This document shows positions 54,550 through 62,802 of a stretch of 63,450 nt of DNA, in pieces; the first letter of the stretch is position 1, and every line of letters starts with the position of its first letter. Source of the DNA: Elusimicrobiota bacterium (lineage in GTDB: Bacteria; Elusimicrobiota; Elusimicrobia; JACQPE01); contig JACPAN010000022.1 in assembly GCA_016180815.1 (NCBI GenBank), positions 1 to 63,450 on the forward strand, given 5' to 3'. The notes beneath the pieces are model-generated. The model saw nothing but the letters and a program-made list of their open reading frames with translations, searched no databases and was not told the DNA's origin. The position numbers were made by a program, and so were the translations under genes.

Positions 54550-56667
54550 TCAACGATTCCATATATAGCGGTAGTTGGAACGCAAGCTGCGCTCGATTTC
54601 GTCGGCTGTTCTGAGCGAATTGCCCCCTAAACCTCCTGCGTCAATGACCACTAAACTTCCGGTCGGGCGTTCAACGCCGTTGATTATTTGGGGACGTGTC
54701 AGAATTCCAAATTGCAAATCGGCGCCGCCGAGCCCGGCTTCATTGATCCACTCGGTTATTTGTCGGCCTTCTTGGACGATATTTTCTAGGGTGTCTTCAG
54801 TCATAACCGTACGCAGGCGATTTATATCGGATAAAGGGGTGGTGCCTGGTCTTACAAAAACATCCACCATCTCAACTTCCTCCATGGCAAACGCCGGATT
54901 GCCTCCAACATTAACTTCGCCGTAGAAGCGGGGCATGTATCCGGACGGCAAGATATCTTGGACTTGTTGGTAGGTGTCAATTTCTCTTCTAAAATGAGTC
55001 AGTAGATTATCCCATTCGCCTAAAGCCGTAGATTCCGGTCCTAAGGAAATTTTAATAGCGACGTGTTCGCCGCTAGCCAATGTACCGCGAAACACAACTC
55101 CATTGGCTCCGCCAGAATGACTGATGATATCAGTCAAGCGCGCTTCAGGAAGCCCTTCCTCGGCGATATGTGTTAAGTGTGACGGGGGCGGGTCATAGAG
55201 GTGACGCGTATCCGGAGCCGATGAGAAAGTTTCCCGGCGCAGGCGTAGAGCCTCATCCATTACTTCTCGGTTTCTGAGAACAGTTCTTGACGCGGTTCTT
55301 ACCGGCATCCTAGCCGCGACTCTTCCAGCCACCAGTCCCGCACTCGGCCCCAGTGCAATGTCAAAAGCGGTTTCTCCGGTCATCGTTAAGCGGGCCAGAA
55401 AGTCCGTCCACCCGCCTTCTTGCTCTACAATACGGCCGGGCTCATAAGCGCCGCCTAATTCAATCAGAAGTTCTTCATCGGTGATTTCCCGGTCCCTGAA
55501 AGCGGCCAACGCCTGCTCGCGCGCGTCATTGCTGATCATCGTGGGCGCGTTGTTCAAAAAGTATTCTTCTCGTTGAGCCCGGATATTGCTTTCAATGGCC
55601 TTTTGGATTTGGGGCCGGGTTTTGATCTCATCGATAAAAAATTGATCCCCGTGAAAAGCGCGGGCGTAGGGGGCCCGGTAAAGATTGGAGAGCATCCCAA
55701 GGGTGTATTCGTCGCCGTGAAATAGCGATTGATACAGTTGCCCGGCGGCAATGGCGCCGTAATAAGCGCTTTGAACAAGGTCTACTGCGGGCTGCAAGAG
55801 GTCTAAGGCGCTGAAAAAAGCGGCTACAAATAAACTTGATGAAACAGTTTCTTCCCGTTCCTCATGACTTATCGTCTTGCCGGCTTGACTTCGCCAATTT
55901 CCATTGGTGTGGCGGTGTTGCTGGCTGAAATTGCACCAATCGTACCGGCGTACTTCGCCGAGAGCGAGGAAAGGGTCGTCTTCCCAGGAGTCAACTCTGC
56001 CGTCTGGCAGATGGACGCGCCGGATACGTTGACTGTGGTATTCAAACAGCGTTTGTTTTCCGTCCTCGGAGGAGAGCGGCTGGCCGGAGGATTGAAGAAA
56101 AATCCCCCGAGCCACATTCAGCACGCGGGTGAAATTGTAAGTATCACCGGAAGGAGATGCGGTAATCAGCTCCGTTCCTCTTCCGAAGTGCGCGTTCCAA
56201 ATCCCCATGAGCCCCGAAGTTTTTCGGACAACAGCCCGAAGATGAGCCGAATCGCCGGCCTCCACATGAAGGGAAAGGCTTTGCGGAGTCTCGTTGGCAT
56301 CAGCGACCGGTGCCGTTAAATCACAAAGCCAGCTGGATAAAGGTCCCGTACGCCAGGATGCCCAGGAAAAATGTTGCCTGAGATTTTGCGCGATGTTGTG
56401 GCTGGCCGTTAATCTTGTTTCTGAACAGGCTTGGCCAACGATCAGCGAATCCAGATTGATATGGGTTTCCAGGAGTCGGTCATTTTCATAAATACGCGAT
56501 CCCTGAAGACCGTTTTCTTCAAAATGAGCGGCTGTCCGACCGTCGGCAAGGGGTACGGCTGAAGCGGGGGCAGGGGTATCGGTGGGTTGGGCCCACAAAA
56601 AAGAGACGGACAATGAAATCACGCTGCATAGAAGCAGCGTGTTGCCCCGTAAACTTTGCTGTGGCAT
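54550..56667 (-). CDS. Exported protein with C-terminal protein-kinase-like domain
   Basis: 705 residues with a signal peptide (cleavage near LWAQP). Residues ~30-290 are a beta-rich part with paired cysteines (GQACSET, WLCDLT). Residues ~290-450 are helical, with a Gly/Ala-rich segment (GPSAGLVAGRVAARM). Residues ~515-700 look like a kinase fold: a Gly-rich loop GGANGVVFRGTLASGE, Lys539 in VAIKIS, Glu562 as the alpha-C candidate, Asp650 in GADLQFGIL in place of HxDxxxxN, and Asp676 in VVIDAGG in place of DFG. The catalytic-loop Asn is missing, so activity is uncertain. It is probably a secreted kinase or pseudokinase, perhaps an effector. Flanking genes encode other exported proteins. Confidence 0.78.
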   Translation of the reverse strand: MPQQSLRGNTLLLCSVISLSVSFLWAQPTDTPAPASAVPLADGRTAAHFEENGLQGSRIYENDRLLETHINLDSLIVGQACSETRLTASHNIAQNLRQHFSWASWRTGPLSSWLCDLTAPVADANETPQSLSLHVEAGDSAHLRAVVRKTSGLMGIWNAHFGRGTELITASPSGDTYNFTRVLNVARGIFLQSSGQPLSSEDGKQTLFEYHSQRIRRVHLPDGRVDSWEDDPFLALGEVRRYDWCNFSQQHRHTNGNWRSQAGKTISHEEREETVSSSLFVAAFFSALDLLQPAVDLVQSAYYGAIAAGQLYQSLFHGDEYTLGMLSNLYRAPYARAFHGDQFFIDEIKTRPQIQKAIESNIRAQREEYFLNNAPTMISNDAREQALAAFRDREITDEELLIELGGAYEPGRIVEQEGGWTDFLARLTMTGETAFDIALGPSAGLVAGRVAARMPVRTASRTVLRNREVMDEALRLRRETFSSAPDTRHLYDPPPSHLTHIAEEGLPEARLTDIISHSGGANGVVFRGTLASGEHVAIKISLGPESTALGEWDNLLTHFRREIDTYQQVQDILPSGYMPRFYGEVNVGGNPAFAMEEVEMVDVFVRPGTTPLSDINRLRTVMTEDTLENIVQEGRQITEWINEAGLGGADLQFGILTRPQIINGVERPTGSLVVIDAGGLGGNSLRTADEIERSLRSNYRYIWNR

Positions 56668-56747
56668 AAATCAGTGTTAATTTTTAAAAGTTGCTTATTT
56701 AAAGGTTAACAGGGATTTTGAACCGACGGTAGGATGTTTTTTTGTCG

Positions 56748-57791
56748 TTACGGTGAAGATGGGCGGCTTAAACATCGTTGGCGCGCGCGGATCGAGCGGG
56801 TGAAGGACCATATGGGGCCGTGTTCCCTCAATCCTGCGGCGCTGTCAGCCGCTCTTTCAAGGGCATGTCTAAGATACCAGTTGGCCTGGGCGCAGGAATC
56901 CTCCGGTCTTGGTCCTAACTCCGCAAAAATAAGCTCGCCTCCCATGTCATAAACCGTATCCCCGCTTTCCGAACGAATGTCAGTGTATCCGCTTATCCAC
57001 CATTCGTTGAAACGGCTCCATTGCTGGCGCTGGGCAGCGTTGATTTTGGAAGAGGCGCTGTTTTTGACAAAGTCAAGGAGCCGGCTTTCACCTTCCTCCG
57101 CGGAAGAAAAACGTTCATCTTGGTCGCTGTCAATGAGGAAATGATAGGCCAGCATTTCAGCTAGAATTTCTCCTTCCGAACTGCTTTCAGCGACCCCGAG
57201 AACCTCCCGGGTGTAGGCATGGATATATTCGTGGGCCAAGGTCGGCAGTTCCAGACCTTCGGGAAGGCAAATGAACACATCGTTGATCTCAATGGCATGG
57301 GTTGAAGCATCATAGATACCAAATGTGATTCCATCGGGGTCAAGGCCCAGGCCGGCATACCGCAAGGACGGTTGATGTTCAAAGGTGGAAAGCATCCGGC
57401 CGAAGAAACTGCTTTCGCGGCCCATTTGATCAGCCAGATTCTGTAAAGACCTGGGGCCGACATAGGAATATCCTGGTCCGCGCGCCGCGCGACAAGGGGA
57501 ACCGGACCACAACATATGATCCAGGATGCGACAATCAAGCCCTTCGATTTCGGTTACACTGAAATCCTCGAAGGCGGTCAACGCTTCTTCTGAAACATTC
57601 GGTCTTAACCGGCTTGGGTCTGATGCATCAGGTTTTGCAAAACGATCCATGACAGCGTTGGATACCCGTGCCGCACCGAGGCATTCTTGAAGGCGATCCC
57701 GCGCTGCGGAAGCCGTCTCCGGGCTGATCGCATGGCCGAGGGTAACCCATGTTTTCAGAAAGATTACCACTCCTACGGTTATTGAAATCAT
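56748..57791 (-). CDS. Exported HExxH metallopeptidase-like protein
   Basis: 347 residues from ATG 57791, beginning with a signal peptide (ISITVGVVIFLKTWVTLGHA); an in-frame TTG lies nine codons upstream. The zinc motif is LAHEYIHAY (HEYIH at 196-200 if counted from the TTG), with candidate third ligands in SEGEILAEMLAYHF about 17-21 residues on, the gluzincin arrangement. Several cysteines (LQECLG, LDCRIL, SPCRAA, IFICLP, DSCAQA) suggest disulphides. It is probably a secreted zinc peptidase. It lies in the same direction as, and 80 bases upstream of, the kinase-like gene, so the two may be one transcript. Confidence 0.78.
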   Translation of the reverse strand: MISITVGVVIFLKTWVTLGHAISPETASAARDRLQECLGAARVSNAVMDRFAKPDASDPSRLRPNVSEEALTAFEDFSVTEIEGLDCRILDHMLWSGSPCRAARGPGYSYVGPRSLQNLADQMGRESSFFGRMLSTFEHQPSLRYAGLGLDPDGITFGIYDASTHAIEINDVFICLPEGLELPTLAHEYIHAYTREVLGVAESSSEGEILAEMLAYHFLIDSDQDERFSSAEEGESRLLDFVKNSASSKINAAQRQQWSRFNEWWISGYTDIRSESGDTVYDMGGELIFAELGPRPEDSCAQANWYLRHALERAADSAAGLREHGPIWSFTRSIRARQRCLSRPSSP

Positions 57792-58010
57792 TGACTTGTT
57801 ATTAATTGATAACACCAATGATGCTTTTTTGCCATGGGGCTGTGGACGCCATTGGAATCTTGCGATAGTTTTTTAAAGGCGAATTTAAAATGCACGCCGC
57901 GTTGTTTGAATCATTCGACACTGTGATCATCAAAGGACGTCGTGGCGCCGCTATCTTAGTCCTGGTACTATTGCGGGGAAGGCGGATCATGTTTATAGAG
58001 CAGAAGGGGG

Positions 58011-59447
58011 TTGTCCATGCCGCACTACTTTAGAGCCGGTGTTGTTGCCTATTTTTTTATTTTTTCAGTTTTTACTGAGGCCCAAGAGGGCAAAATCCCG
58101 GCTGCCGGTTCTGCTGCTGAGTCAGAAGCAAGCCGGCTTTTGATCAAGGACGCGATCAGGCGCTCGATGGCTGCCCGGCAGGGCCGGGCCCGGTCCTCTC
58201 CGTCTGTGGCTCTGGAAAATTCGCCTCTTGCCGAAGGTGGAACCACGGTCGGCGTATCCCGATCTGCTGAGATTACGACTTTTGATTTTGGGGATGGCCA
58301 GGGGCCGATTCCTGCGCACCGACATCCTAATGGTGATGGATGGGTGGCTGATACGGCTTCAGTGGCGCTCGATGCTTATCTTGACCAAAATACCAGAGTT
58401 TTTGGCGCAGCCCGGATTCGCGGTGCGGCGAATATCGAGGGCCATGCCCGGATATCCGGGGACCATGTTCTCATTGAAGGCAATGTGCATATTGCCGGCA
58501 ATGTGCGCATTAGCGACGGCGTTCAAATCATTTCCCGCGCTGGTGAACTCGACTACAGTATTATTATTGCCGGAGATGTTTCCTTGTTTGGCCAAGCGGT
58601 TATTGCCGCTGATGCCAGCGATCGTATTTCTATAGAAGCCGAAGATTCAGGCGAGGGAATCAATATTTCTGGCGATGCTCGAATCGGCGATGAGGCCGTA
58701 GCCAATGAAAATATTTCCATTTCCGGCCATGTTCATATTTCTGACCGCGTTAAAATTAAAAATCGTGTTCGTATTGACGGTGAGCAGATTTTATTGGCCG
58801 GGGATGTGGAAATCAGGGACCGGGCTCAGATTTTAGACCGAGCCTGGATTTACGGAAGCGCCATCATTAGGGATGACGCCGTGGTGTCGGGGGCGACCCG
58901 GGTTCATGGTCAATCCCGCGAAGCCCTCAGGGATACGGCCAGCGTTTCCGGATGCGCTGAAATTGACGACCGAGCCCAAATTTTTGAACGGGCCCAGGTG
59001 ACGGAGAATGCCCATGTTTTAGGACGAACGCTGGTGTATGAGGACGCCCGGATTGCCGGTCATTCCTGGCTTGCCACCAATTCCGGTACGACCAGGCTGC
59101 GCGTCGCCGGCCAAGCTGTTATTGCCGGCTATTCACTGCTGGAAATGTTGGAGCGCGGCCATCGTCTCCACGTTTCAGGCAATCCTGTTTTTGGCGAGTG
59201 CACTGCTATTGATGACCAACTGCTGGAGGAGAACGGCGGCCGGTTTACGCTGGGATGGATGGGCGCTGATATCAGGGCGCGTTCCCGCAGAGGCCGCAAT
59301 TCCTATGAGGTATCCGTTAATAGCGGCAAATGGGCGATGAGTTGCGAGGAGGATTCAGGATTGGCTGAATTTTTGGCCGCTGAGGCCGCAGGCTGCCGCG
59401 ATCGTAACATCATTTCCTGCCGCCATAATGAAAGCAGGGGAGATTAG
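58011..59447 (+). CDS. Exported hexapeptide beta-helix protein
   Basis: 478 residues. Signal peptide (YFRAGVVAYFFIFSVFTEAQ), then a Ser/Ala-rich spacer. From about residue 105 runs a long left-handed beta-helix of hexapeptide-like turns (ARIRGAANIEGHARISGDHV, DVEIRDRAQILDRAWIYGSA). It begins with HRHPNGDGWVADTASVALDA, a lead-in seen in phage-related and YdcK-type beta-helix proteins. Acyltransferases with this fold are cytoplasmic; here export points to a structural or binding role. A two-cysteine C-terminal part follows (SCEEDSG, GCRDRNIISC). It starts at ATG 58017 or TTG 58011. The next gene lies 17 bases on in the same direction. Confidence 0.82.
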   Translation: MSMPHYFRAGVVAYFFIFSVFTEAQEGKIPAAGSAAESEASRLLIKDAIRRSMAARQGRARSSPSVALENSPLAEGGTTVGVSRSAEITTFDFGDGQGPIPAHRHPNGDGWVADTASVALDAYLDQNTRVFGAARIRGAANIEGHARISGDHVLIEGNVHIAGNVRISDGVQIISRAGELDYSIIIAGDVSLFGQAVIAADASDRISIEAEDSGEGINISGDARIGDEAVANENISISGHVHISDRVKIKNRVRIDGEQILLAGDVEIRDRAQILDRAWIYGSAIIRDDAVVSGATRVHGQSREALRDTASVSGCAEIDDRAQIFERAQVTENAHVLGRTLVYEDARIAGHSWLATNSGTTRLRVAGQAVIAGYSLLEMLERGHRLHVSGNPVFGECTAIDDQLLEENGGRFTLGWMGADIRARSRRGRNSYEVSVNSGKWAMSCEEDSGLAEFLAAEAAGCRDRNIISCRHNESRGD

Positions 59448-59464
59448 ATTCAAAGGACAAGAGA

Positions 59465-60952
59465 TTGTTGCCAGTATTTTTGGCGCTATGGTTGATCAAC
59501 CCTCTTCATGCTCAAGAGACTACTTTTGAAAGCTGCCGCCATCCGGAGCCGGGGCAAAGCCTTTTGGATTGGACCAGAGCCTGCGATTCTTCACCGGAGC
59601 GCTGGCTGGTTTCAGCGGATTCATCTGAAGTGGGCCTTCTTTCCCCTTACGGCGCGTATTTAAGTCCAAGCTGCGTCGCCGCCGGCCGCCGGGAAGAATT
59701 GGAATCTGCTCTTGAGCGTATCATGACGGAAGCCTTTTCCATGATCCAATCGTGCGCCGGACGTTTTCCTCAATTGCCGTATACCGAGGATTTGGTTCAT
59801 GTGTTAAGGCGGGCGAAAATTGAATGTTCGGATACTGAGGATGACGCGGCGTTTACCGACAACGGCGGGTGCCTGGCTTACATGGTGCCTCCGGGCGGCG
59901 GCCGTATGGTTCCGGAAGAACATCGTTTTGTTATTTATATCCCGAACAGTTTGGAGCATTTTGTGTCTTTGGCGCGAACCAACGGGCGCTCTGCGGCTTC
60001 TATTTTGCTGCACGAGGCGCTTCATCACATTCGGGCGGATAATTTTGAATCCGAGGAACACCGGCAGCGCTGGCGGGCGATGCCTCTTGAGGGACATGCC
60101 TGCGAGGACAATGTCTTGGATGACCGCATCGCCCTGATTCAGACCATGTGCGGCGCAGGCGACGGCGATTTCGTCCGGTTTTTAGGCGAACGATTTAGAG
60201 AGTGCCGGGATCGATGCCGGCGCACGTTCATGGCGGCCAGGGTGCCGCGTAATCGGTTTGATATTTTGATGAACTCGCGCGCAGCCGGCCGGTTATGCGA
60301 CTTGGCCCAGGAGAGATTGGACGCCATTGAATTGGGGCGCCAGCACCGGCGGGAAGAGATTTTGGTCCTACTGACGAGGGTTTTAAGAGATGGAGGCGGG
60401 CTTCAGGGGGGCATCCCAGACTATTATTTGAATGCTTTACCTGCCGACGAAAGGAAGGCTCTTGCGATTTTGTTCACGGCAGGTGTACCAGCGGCTTGCG
60501 GTTCCTTATTGGCTACGCAAACCCTTGCTGATTTTATTATTCCCGTTGCCATGCGCGATGAGATGAACGCTCTTTTTTCCGGTAACCGGGAATTTTTCAA
60601 CTTGACGCGCCCCGCTTCCTTGCCCGCAAGCTGTCCTTTAAGCAGCGAATATTACGTCCCGGCGGTGGATGAGCTTACCCGGCGCGGGTTGCTTCATTTG
60701 CTTGACTTTCATAACCAAGAAGAACAGTTGCAGCAGAGTTACCTTGGTGTTTTGATCAGGCTATTACAGCTGAATGAAACCGTGCATTCGGAAAATCAAA
60801 TGTTGTTGCGTGTTCAAGAGCTTGATGAAATCAGGACTCAAGTCCGTACATCGCGTGAGTCAGCCTGCGTTCCAGAGGGTTTCCGGCCGAAACTATGCCG
60901 TATTGATTTTGAGCTGTTCGAGCGAACGATCGATGAGTTTCGAGATTTTTAA
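59465..60952 (+). CDS. Exported cysteine-rich HExxH metallopeptidase-like protein
   Basis: 495 residues from a TTG start with AAAGGA about 7 bases before it. A signal peptide runs to about residue 17 (LALWLINPLHAQ). The zinc-type motif is ILLHEALHHIR (HEALH at 183-187), with possible further ligands in EGHACEDNVLDD. About 16 cysteines, many spaced as pairs, imply an oxidised, extracytoplasmic protein. The C-terminal half (~260-495) is helical with no recognised family. It ends 4 bases into the convergent next gene. It is probably a secreted metalloprotease. It and the protein at 56748 are not alike outside the zinc motif, but both are exported and neighbours. Confidence 0.78.
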   Translation: MLPVFLALWLINPLHAQETTFESCRHPEPGQSLLDWTRACDSSPERWLVSADSSEVGLLSPYGAYLSPSCVAAGRREELESALERIMTEAFSMIQSCAGRFPQLPYTEDLVHVLRRAKIECSDTEDDAAFTDNGGCLAYMVPPGGGRMVPEEHRFVIYIPNSLEHFVSLARTNGRSAASILLHEALHHIRADNFESEEHRQRWRAMPLEGHACEDNVLDDRIALIQTMCGAGDGDFVRFLGERFRECRDRCRRTFMAARVPRNRFDILMNSRAAGRLCDLAQERLDAIELGRQHRREEILVLLTRVLRDGGGLQGGIPDYYLNALPADERKALAILFTAGVPAACGSLLATQTLADFIIPVAMRDEMNALFSGNREFFNLTRPASLPASCPLSSEYYVPAVDELTRRGLLHLLDFHNQEEQLQQSYLGVLIRLLQLNETVHSENQMLLRVQELDEIRTQVRTSRESACVPEGFRPKLCRIDFELFERTIDEFRDF

Positions 60953-61455
60953 TGGCGTACTGCGGCGAACCACCATTCGCCGTTCCAAAAAACCTGGTTT
61001 TGCTTGGAATAGCCCTCATTGGTATGCCAACCAAGGGAGTTGTATTCAAGGTAAGTGATGTGCCGGGGGTCCCCTGAGCCTAAAGCCGCGATTAGTCGGT
61101 ATCGTTGATCTTGACCCAATTCCTCACCCAGGGCCAACAGCTCGTAAAAATTCGCCGGGCGATATCCCCATTCATGAAGTCGGATCAACGCATCGCTGGT
61201 GTAGGTGTGGTTCAAGGGGATAATCTCAATAGTGGTGATGACTTGGCTGTTCCAGTGTTTGGGATGAACGGAGTATTTAGCCGCATGCTCCGGAAAATTT
61301 TGGGAGACGAAATCGCGGCTTATGGTTTCGTATTGCCCGTCTAAGATGAATTGCAGCAACGGCCTGCTGTAATCAACGGTGACGGTAAATTCCTGCGCAC
61401 GGGCGTTTTCGCTTAACAAAGGGCCAAGGAGAAGCACGGCCAGAAACCGGATCAC
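60949..61455 (-). CDS. Small secreted protein of unknown function
   Basis: 168 residues. Signal peptide (FLAVLLLGPLLSENARAQ). The mature protein has FILDGQYETISRDFVSQNFP, a helical ANFYELLALGEELGQDQRYR segment, and ends in WNGEWWFAAVRH. The combination of a FYELLALG helix, an IAALGS strand and a terminal W-FAAVR occurs in uncharacterised proteins of several candidate phyla, where it is found as a repeated stand-alone domain. No cysteines. The end overlaps the convergent metallopeptidase gene by 4 bases. The molecular role is unknown. Confidence 0.75.
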   Translation of the reverse strand: MIRFLAVLLLGPLLSENARAQEFTVTVDYSRPLLQFILDGQYETISRDFVSQNFPEHAAKYSVHPKHWNSQVITTIEIIPLNHTYTSDALIRLHEWGYRPANFYELLALGEELGQDQRYRLIAALGSGDPRHITYLEYNSLGWHTNEGYSKQNQVFWNGEWWFAAVRH

Positions 61456-61490
61456 AAGAGAATTTTAAACGGAAAATTTAGGATTTAAAT

Positions 61491-61530
61491 AGGACAAAGG
61501 TCCTTTTTTCAATTAGGACGAAAGGCCTAA
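61491..61530. terminator. Two small hairpins between minus-strand genes
   Basis: AGGAC-AAAG-GTCCT followed by TTTTT on the plus strand at 61491-61509, then TTAGG/CCTAA at 61513-61530. The first has terminator shape for plus-strand transcription; on the minus strand the pair follows the PAP2 gene. Stems are short. Confidence 0.35.
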
Positions 61531-61549
61531 CCAGAAATTACCCTTGCGA

Positions 61550-62446
61550 TTAGCGTTTATCGAGAGGGACCGGATGTTCCATTTGATGCGCCGAAGGCAG
61601 CCACACCGGCAGCAAGGGGGTTAATGTTAAAGAAAGCCATGCCACGATCAAGCCTGTCACCACGTCAACGAGATAATGAAAACCTAGGCCCATGGTGGCC
61701 ACCCAGAGCAGAAGAGCCGGCACTAAGCCGGCCCAAAACCAGCGCTTATGGTTGAACCAATCGAAAAATAGGATATACGCCGTGGCTCCCACGTGCATGC
61801 TGGGCATCACGGCCCAGGGCGATCCTAGGCGGTCGACCAAGGCAACGGCCGCAGTCGCGAGCCAAGACCCATCCGTCATAAAACTATCGCCCATGGCATA
61901 GCGGGGGCCCAGCGCCGGGAAAAGCACATAGCCGAGAAAGCCAATGCTGTAGGCGATGGTCAAACCGAGAAAAAAACGTTCATGCTGCTCTTCGTTGCCG
62001 TTTGTGGTGATCATGAAGGCGCGCCCCAGGCAATAAGGAAAATAGAACAAATAGCCTAATCCGAAAAGCTCGGACAACCAGCGGGGCAACCCTTGGCCCG
62101 CCCAGCGGTAAACATCGGCGCCCAGCATCTGGTCGAACAGACGCAGTTCTTTTTCATAGCTGGGCTGGGGAAATTCGCGTAAAACGAGCCCGATGGATAT
62201 GTAACCCAACAGAATGACTCCCAGATAGGTCCAATAACGCCAGAATTCCGAGGCTTGCTCATGCCGGGCAAAAAATTGAACCGCCATGAGATAGGCCAGC
62301 GTCAAAAGAGCGAGGCTTAATAAGCCTCTGCTTTCAAAAATAGCCGTCCAACCGTATTGCCAGGCCATGCGGCCGGCCAGAAGCGAGGCTAAGACGGTCA
62401 AGGTCAGCGCTGTCAGCGCTTCTGCGGTTTTCCAATTTTTCAGCAT
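61550..62446 (-). CDS. PAP2-family membrane phosphatase
   Basis: 298 residues with about six to seven membrane helices. The PAP2 catalytic motifs are PSMHVG (motif 2) and FHYLVDVVTG (motif 3); motif 1 is the weaker FPALGPRYA. This layout fits the Aur1/PAP2-like subgroup that dephosphorylates or exchanges head groups of phospholipids, undecaprenyl pyrophosphate or inositol lipids. The active site would face the periplasm. It is divergent from phaE across 59 bases. The exact substrate cannot be determined. Confidence 0.88.
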   Translation of the reverse strand: MLKNWKTAEALTALTLTVLASLLAGRMAWQYGWTAIFESRGLLSLALLTLAYLMAVQFFARHEQASEFWRYWTYLGVILLGYISIGLVLREFPQPSYEKELRLFDQMLGADVYRWAGQGLPRWLSELFGLGYLFYFPYCLGRAFMITTNGNEEQHERFFLGLTIAYSIGFLGYVLFPALGPRYAMGDSFMTDGSWLATAAVALVDRLGSPWAVMPSMHVGATAYILFFDWFNHKRWFWAGLVPALLLWVATMGLGFHYLVDVVTGLIVAWLSLTLTPLLPVWLPSAHQMEHPVPLDKR

Positions 62447-62505
62447 GAGGTATTTATTTTATCACGGCCGCGCCTCTGTCGACGGAAATTTAATAGAATT
62501 TCATC

Positions 62506-62802
62506 ATGCCTGAGACGGATTTCTATAAAACCTTCTATAAAATGTGGGTTGATACCACGGCTAAAATGATCGAGGGCACCATGCGCCACCCTCTGTTCAC
62601 CCAGGGCATGGGCCAGGCTTTGGAGGGCTCGGTGGAGATGAAAAAAGCCCTGGATTCCTTGGTTGAAAATAGCTTGCACCAGATGCAGTGGCCGACCCCG
62701 AAAGATTACGCTTCGTTGGCCAAGAAGGTGCATGAACTCGAAGAGCGCGTCAACGCCCTCGAACGTGGCAACCACAAAAAAGCGAAAGTCCTCCGGGGCT
62801 GA
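62506..62802 (+). CDS. phaE: Short PhaE-like polyhydroxyalkanoate synthase subunit
   Basis: 98 residues, far shorter than classical PhaE (~350). It keeps the family C-terminal pattern: a helix (ALEGSVEMKKALDSLVENSL), then QWPTPKDYASLAKKVHELEE, the PT-x-x-D/E-hydrophobic segment found before a terminal coiled coil. It overlaps phaC by 38 bases. Together they would form a class III polyester synthase on carbon-storage granules. The reduced length suggests only the PhaC-contacting part is required. Confidence 0.8.
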   Translation: MPETDFYKTFYKMWVDTTAKMIEGTMRHPLFTQGMGQALEGSVEMKKALDSLVENSLHQMQWPTPKDYASLAKKVHELEERVNALERGNHKKAKVLRG

